Of a stretch of 64,000 nt of DNA, positions 61,716-64,000 are shown piece after piece. A program made the translations under genes and the position numbers. The first letter of the stretch is position 1. Every line of letters begins with the position of its first letter. Under the pieces are notes generated by a model. That model was not told the origin of the DNA, searched no databases, and saw nothing but the letters and a program-made list of their open reading frames with translations. This stretch comes from Exiguobacterium sp. FSL W8-0210 (GTDB taxonomy: Bacteria > Bacillota > Bacilli > Exiguobacteriales > Exiguobacteriaceae): contig NZ_JBBOUK010000001.1 in the NCBI RefSeq assembly GCF_038006045.1, forward strand, positions 217,001 to 281,000, in the 5' to 3' direction.

Positions 61716-62360
61716 TCATTCAGTTGATCCATGCGAAGCAATCCCGACACGGACACGATGATGTGTTCCGTCACGATAAACTTCAAAGGCGAACTGTGCG
61801 ACGTTTTCCCGGGGAATCGGACCTGTCGGTGCAGTGAAACGTGTCGTCTCGATCAATAGGTCGTCAGCAGCAAGTGCTTTGTCTTCCGACAGTTGTGTTG
61901 GACAGATGACGGTGAAGTCGACGTCTGCATCCTTTAGGGTCAGATAAGCTTTCAAGTGATCCTCGGCTGCAATCGTCGAGCGTCGACGAGACTCACTCGA
62001 TTGGAAACGATACTTCCCTGGTTCTTCTGATGCATCGAGAATGCCTGCTGTACCAATGAAGACGATCCGTTCGATGCCTGCTTCCTTCATCTTCGTGACA
62101 AGATGTGGAATCGCTGTCGAGAGGACCTGCTGTTGATCGGTACCGAGACAACTGAAGACAGCGGTGCTTCCTGCGAGTGCTTGTTCGAGATCCTCTGGAT
62201 TTGTCGCATCTCCTGTCAGGACGTGAAGTCGGTCATGGACCGGTAAGTCCGGTGACGCGGAACGAACGAGTACACGAACGTCGTAGCCGTTTTCTAATAA
62301 CCGATCAATCAAAGGTCGACCTGTTCGACCGGTCGCACCAAGTACAGTAACAGTAGTCAT
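61716..62360 (-). CDS. NAD(P)-binding SDR-like protein (NmrA/YwnB type)
   Basis: This 214-residue Rossmann protein has the atypical-SDR dinucleotide motif TVLGATGRTGRPLIDRLL at residues 5-22. VFSCLGTDQQ and ERIVFIGTAGI follow at the second and third strands. It lacks a clear YxxxK active site, like NmrA-type redox sensors and flavin-reductase-like members; VICPTQLSED holds the usual proline after strand 6. A typical role is oxidoreduction of small quinones or flavins, or regulation by NAD(P) state. AAGGAGG precedes the ATG. It lies 72 bp downstream of a tautomerase gene on the same strand, with that gene's terminator between them. Confidence 0.82.
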   Translation of the reverse strand: MTTVTVLGATGRTGRPLIDRLLENGYDVRVLVRSASPDLPVHDRLHVLTGDATNPEDLEQALAGSTAVFSCLGTDQQQVLSTAIPHLVTKMKEAGIERIVFIGTAGILDASEEPGKYRFQSSESRRRSTIAAEDHLKAYLTLKDADVDFTVICPTQLSEDKALAADDLLIETTRFTAPTGPIPRENVAQFAFEVYRDGTHHRVRVGIASHGSTE

Positions 62361-62393
62361 AAGTTTTCCTCCTTAGAGATCAAGTAGATGGGA

Positions 62394-62427
62394 AAAAGAG
62401 ACGTGCGGTAACGACCGGACGTCTCTT
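62394..62427 (-). terminator. intrinsic terminator of the tautomerase gene
   Basis: AGAGACGTCCGG pairs with CCGCACGTCTCT, followed by TTTTT on the minus strand. Confidence 0.78.
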
Positions 62428-62432
62428 GTTGG

Positions 62433-62618
62433 TTATTTATCCGCGAACATGACGCCAGCTTGACCGTAATCTGTTTTTTCCATCTCTTCGATGAAGACCG
62501 TGATGTTTTCTTTAGGAGCATTTGTCGTTTCCGACACTGCTTCCGTGACTTTTTCAATCAAGGCACGTTTTTGTTCGACTGTACGACCCGATAACATTTT
62601 AACCGTAACATATGGCAT
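62433..62618 (-). CDS. ywhB: 4-oxalocrotonate tautomerase family protein (YwhB-like)
   Basis: This 61-residue tautomerase-superfamily subunit would form a hexamer. The sequence starts MPYVTVKMLSGRTVEQKRAL: after methionine removal Pro1 is the catalytic base, and Arg12 lies in SGRT as expected. The tail ENITVFIEEMEKTDYGQAG contains the conserved second Arg/Glu-side region of B. subtilis YwhB. The ATG at 62618 is fixed by the need for Pro1 and by GAGGGGG upstream; the longer open frame is ignored. It is divergent from an unrecognised gene. The native substrate is uncertain; homologues use 2-hydroxymuconate. Confidence 0.88.
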   Translation of the reverse strand: MPYVTVKMLSGRTVEQKRALIEKVTEAVSETTNAPKENITVFIEEMEKTDYGQAGVMFADK

Positions 62619-62786
62619 GACTTCATTTCCCCCTCTAGCATGATGACGATACGCCATCAGTATAGCGCATTCGATAGGGGATTCGTCAATTCGAACATCG
62701 TTTTCGAAAAAGAAGGGTATAAGGTAGGAGCTATTCTTGTCGGAAGCGAAGGTAGTCATACACATACGGCAGAAAAGGAGAGACAT

Positions 62787-63311
62787 ATGGACGCAATCAT
62801 ACGGAAGAAGATTCATACGTTACTGATTTTTGATCGGGCGTTACCGGAAGATACGAATTATCCGTTGTCTGGTGCTAAAGGACTCGAAGTCGCAGATATC
62901 GTCTTTGAACAGAACATTCCATTCGGACGACTCGTAACGGATAAAGAACTCGCTCAACTGCTGAATCAAAAAGAAGCAAAGCGATACGGGATGTTGACGT
63001 TGCTTGAAGACGATGTACGTTTCAAACCGTTGTTTCAAAATCGAAAACCGACGGCTGACATGGAAGAAGAGGTCGAGGCGAAAGTGCGAGAACTGGCGCA
63101 TCAGTTACGTGCGATTCGATCGCGGTGTTCTTCGCTGGAACGTCTCTTTTTGTTCGGTCGTGCGGCGCAAACTCTGTTTGACCGCGCTTTGCTTCATCTT
63201 GAAGAGGTCAATCCCCCGGCTCACGAGGAAATTGCATCCATGACGTGTTATCGTCTCCCGACGATTCGCCGAGCATCAGAGGAACAATTACAGTTACTTC
63301 GTTATGAGTGA
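62787..63311 (+). CDS. hypothetical soluble protein upstream of ywhD
   Basis: I do not recognise this 174-residue protein. It has no signal or membrane segment. The N-terminal part is mixed (IRKKIHTLLIFDRALPEDTN, then GAKGLEVADIVFEQNIPFG). The C-terminal half is strongly helical and charged (ADMEEEVEAKVRELAHQLRAIRSRCSSLERLF). AAAAGGAGAG lies 6 bp before the ATG at 62787, which is better than the in-frame start at 62640 that overlaps the divergent tautomerase promoter. ywhD follows after 65 bp with its own promoter. No catalytic motif stands out. Confidence 0.7.
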   Translation: MDAIIRKKIHTLLIFDRALPEDTNYPLSGAKGLEVADIVFEQNIPFGRLVTDKELAQLLNQKEAKRYGMLTLLEDDVRFKPLFQNRKPTADMEEEVEAKVRELAHQLRAIRSRCSSLERLFLFGRAAQTLFDRALLHLEEVNPPAHEEIASMTCYRLPTIRRASEEQLQLLRYE

Positions 63312-63315
63312 CTGG

Positions 63316-63343
63316 TTGCAGACACCTCGGAATACGGTATGAT
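63316..63343 (+). promoter_or_regulatory. ywhD promoter
   Basis: TTGCAG (63316-63321) and TATGAT (63338-63343) with 16 bp between, 33 bp before the ywhD start. Confidence 0.62.
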
Positions 63344-63376
63344 AGAAGCAACAGGATTAAAAGGGGACAAAACACG

Positions 63377-63871
63377 ATGGAAAAAAAGATTAACTTCAAT
63401 ATCATTTCAGATAACTCTACAGACGGTCACGGAGGATTTGGTGTCGGAACACTCAGTTTAAACAGTATGTCACCCGTCATCATTTCTCCGGAAGACGGCG
63501 AAGCTTACATCGATATGGGTGCGATGCACGCGAAAGCAGCAATCGAGAAACGCGTCAAGTTCACGACGGACAAAGCCGATACGCCAAACGGTAAATTGTA
63601 CTGGATCGTCTGGGTGACGGTCGGTCGTAAGCCAGAAGGATTCTATTATGGTGGTGTCGCTGCCTGCGATCTGCTAGTCGATGCGGAAGCGCGTCGCGGA
63701 TTCAAGATTCTTGCTGATCATGTCAATAAGATGGATAAATCCCTTAAAGGGCGGATCGTCGTCGATCACATGGATGAGCGTTCAAAGGAATTATTACGTG
63801 ATTTCTTGCAGACACATAAACCTGAGATGTGGGAAAATGCTGACGCTGCTTTACATGAAGCGTTGGTCTAA
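63377..63871 (+). CDS. ywhD: YwhD family protein
   Basis: This 164-residue conserved Firmicutes protein has no known function. NFNIISDNSTDGHGGFGVG at the N-terminus, AYIDMGAMHAKAAIEKRVKF, and KLYWIVWVTVGRKPEGFYYGGVAACDL in the middle are characteristic of the family. KEELLRDFLQ-like helices close it. AAGGGGA lies 9 bp before the ATG at 63377; the frame continues upstream, but that part is intergenic and overlaps the promoter. It is a single gene with a perfect-palindrome terminator. Its place after ywfO and ywhB follows the B. subtilis order. Confidence 0.87.
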   Translation: MEKKINFNIISDNSTDGHGGFGVGTLSLNSMSPVIISPEDGEAYIDMGAMHAKAAIEKRVKFTTDKADTPNGKLYWIVWVTVGRKPEGFYYGGVAACDLLVDAEARRGFKILADHVNKMDKSLKGRIVVDHMDERSKELLRDFLQTHKPEMWENADAALHEALV

Positions 63872-63908
63872 AAAAAGAACGTGTGCCGCGGCACACGTTC
63901 TTTTTTTA
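63871..63908. terminator. bidirectional intrinsic terminator
   Basis: AAAAAAAGAACGTGTGCC and its exact complement form a perfect palindrome with T-runs on both strands, between ywhD and the convergent phosphoesterase gene. Confidence 0.93.
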
Positions 63909-64000
63909 TGGTCGTTTTAGCGTCAGGACGACGAGTTCTGGATGATTGAACAGACGAAACGGAAACAGGCTGTTCCCGAGACCACGACTGACGATCAGTT
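63906..64000 (-). CDS. C-terminal end of a metallophosphoesterase
   Basis: Only the last 31 codons are in the window. They read VSRGLGNSLFPFRLFNHPEL, then VVLTLKRP and stop. The SRGLG and P-R-x-F-N-x-P-E pattern is the usual end of YkuE/YaeI-type calcineurin-like metallophosphoesterases, where VSRGLG closes the fold. The stop codon overlaps the end of the terminator hairpin. The catalytic domain lies outside the window, so activity cannot be judged. The call rests on the short tail alone. Confidence 0.65.
   Translation of the reverse strand, partial: LIVSRGLGNSLFPFRLFNHPELVVLTLKRP

Overview
The window looks like a stretch of chromosome from a low- to mid-GC Bacillales bacterium, most likely Exiguobacterium or a close relative. 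This rests on protein types and on gene order. Genes that resemble B. subtilis ywdI, ywdK, hemQ (ywfI), pta (ywfJ), lipL (ywfL), ywfO, ywhB and ywhD occur here in that order. Blocks of transporters, regulators and mobile DNA sit between them. No rRNA, tRNA, CRISPR array or prophage was seen. Shine-Dalgarno sites are strong (AAGGAGG type) and intrinsic terminators are abundant, as expected of Firmicutes.

Layout. 0-9 kb: the end of a wall teichoic acid type locus, a Fur-box nitroreductase, a TetR-controlled HlyD/MFS efflux pair whose leader carries a possible attenuator, a membrane diguanylate cyclase, an IS3-family element and a MarR regulator. 9-20 kb: a lysine riboswitch with a LysP-like permease, a 430-bp palindrome-rich element, a sodium:solute symporter with a cre site, MsrAB, a DUF2252 protein, a CAT-type permease, GlpD and a Gfo/Idh/MocA oxidoreductase. 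20-30 kb: ywdI, two short-chain dehydrogenases, a secreted nuclease, a glcU-gdh-CDF operon, an AarF/UbiB kinase, TRIC and DUF423 membrane proteins, a 49-codon gene, hemQ and pta.

30-47 kb: a guanine riboswitch with xpt-pbuX, a CcpA-type regulated permease, a rhodanese, a chemoreceptor cut short by an apparent deletion that joins it to a DUF2157-type gene, a T-box operon (SAM hydrolase plus a complete ECF transporter, probably for methionine or a precursor), and a LytS/LytR two-component system beside a CstA carbon-starvation/pyruvate transporter. FolE2 follows. 47-57 kb: two TerC paralogues, a tandem-HD nucleotidase, a Bcr-type MFS pump, a second IS3-family element, and a flotillin/NfeD operon behind an ECF-sigma-like promoter. 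57-64 kb: DegV, LipL, a YwfO HD protein, a frameshifted aminoglycoside-phosphotransferase-like gene, a nucleoside transporter, small enzymes, YwhD and the end of a metallophosphoesterase.

The main themes are nutrient sensing by RNA leaders (lysine, guanine, T-box) and CcpA-type sites in front of transporter genes. The most unusual structural observation is that both IS3-family elements lie between the two arms of what was an intrinsic terminator hairpin. No complete new defence or biosynthetic system was recognised. The best candidates for new biology are the terminator-targeted IS elements, the palindromic element at about 11 kb, the T-box/SAM-hydrolase/ECF operon with its internal 17-bp stem, and the tandem-HD protein.
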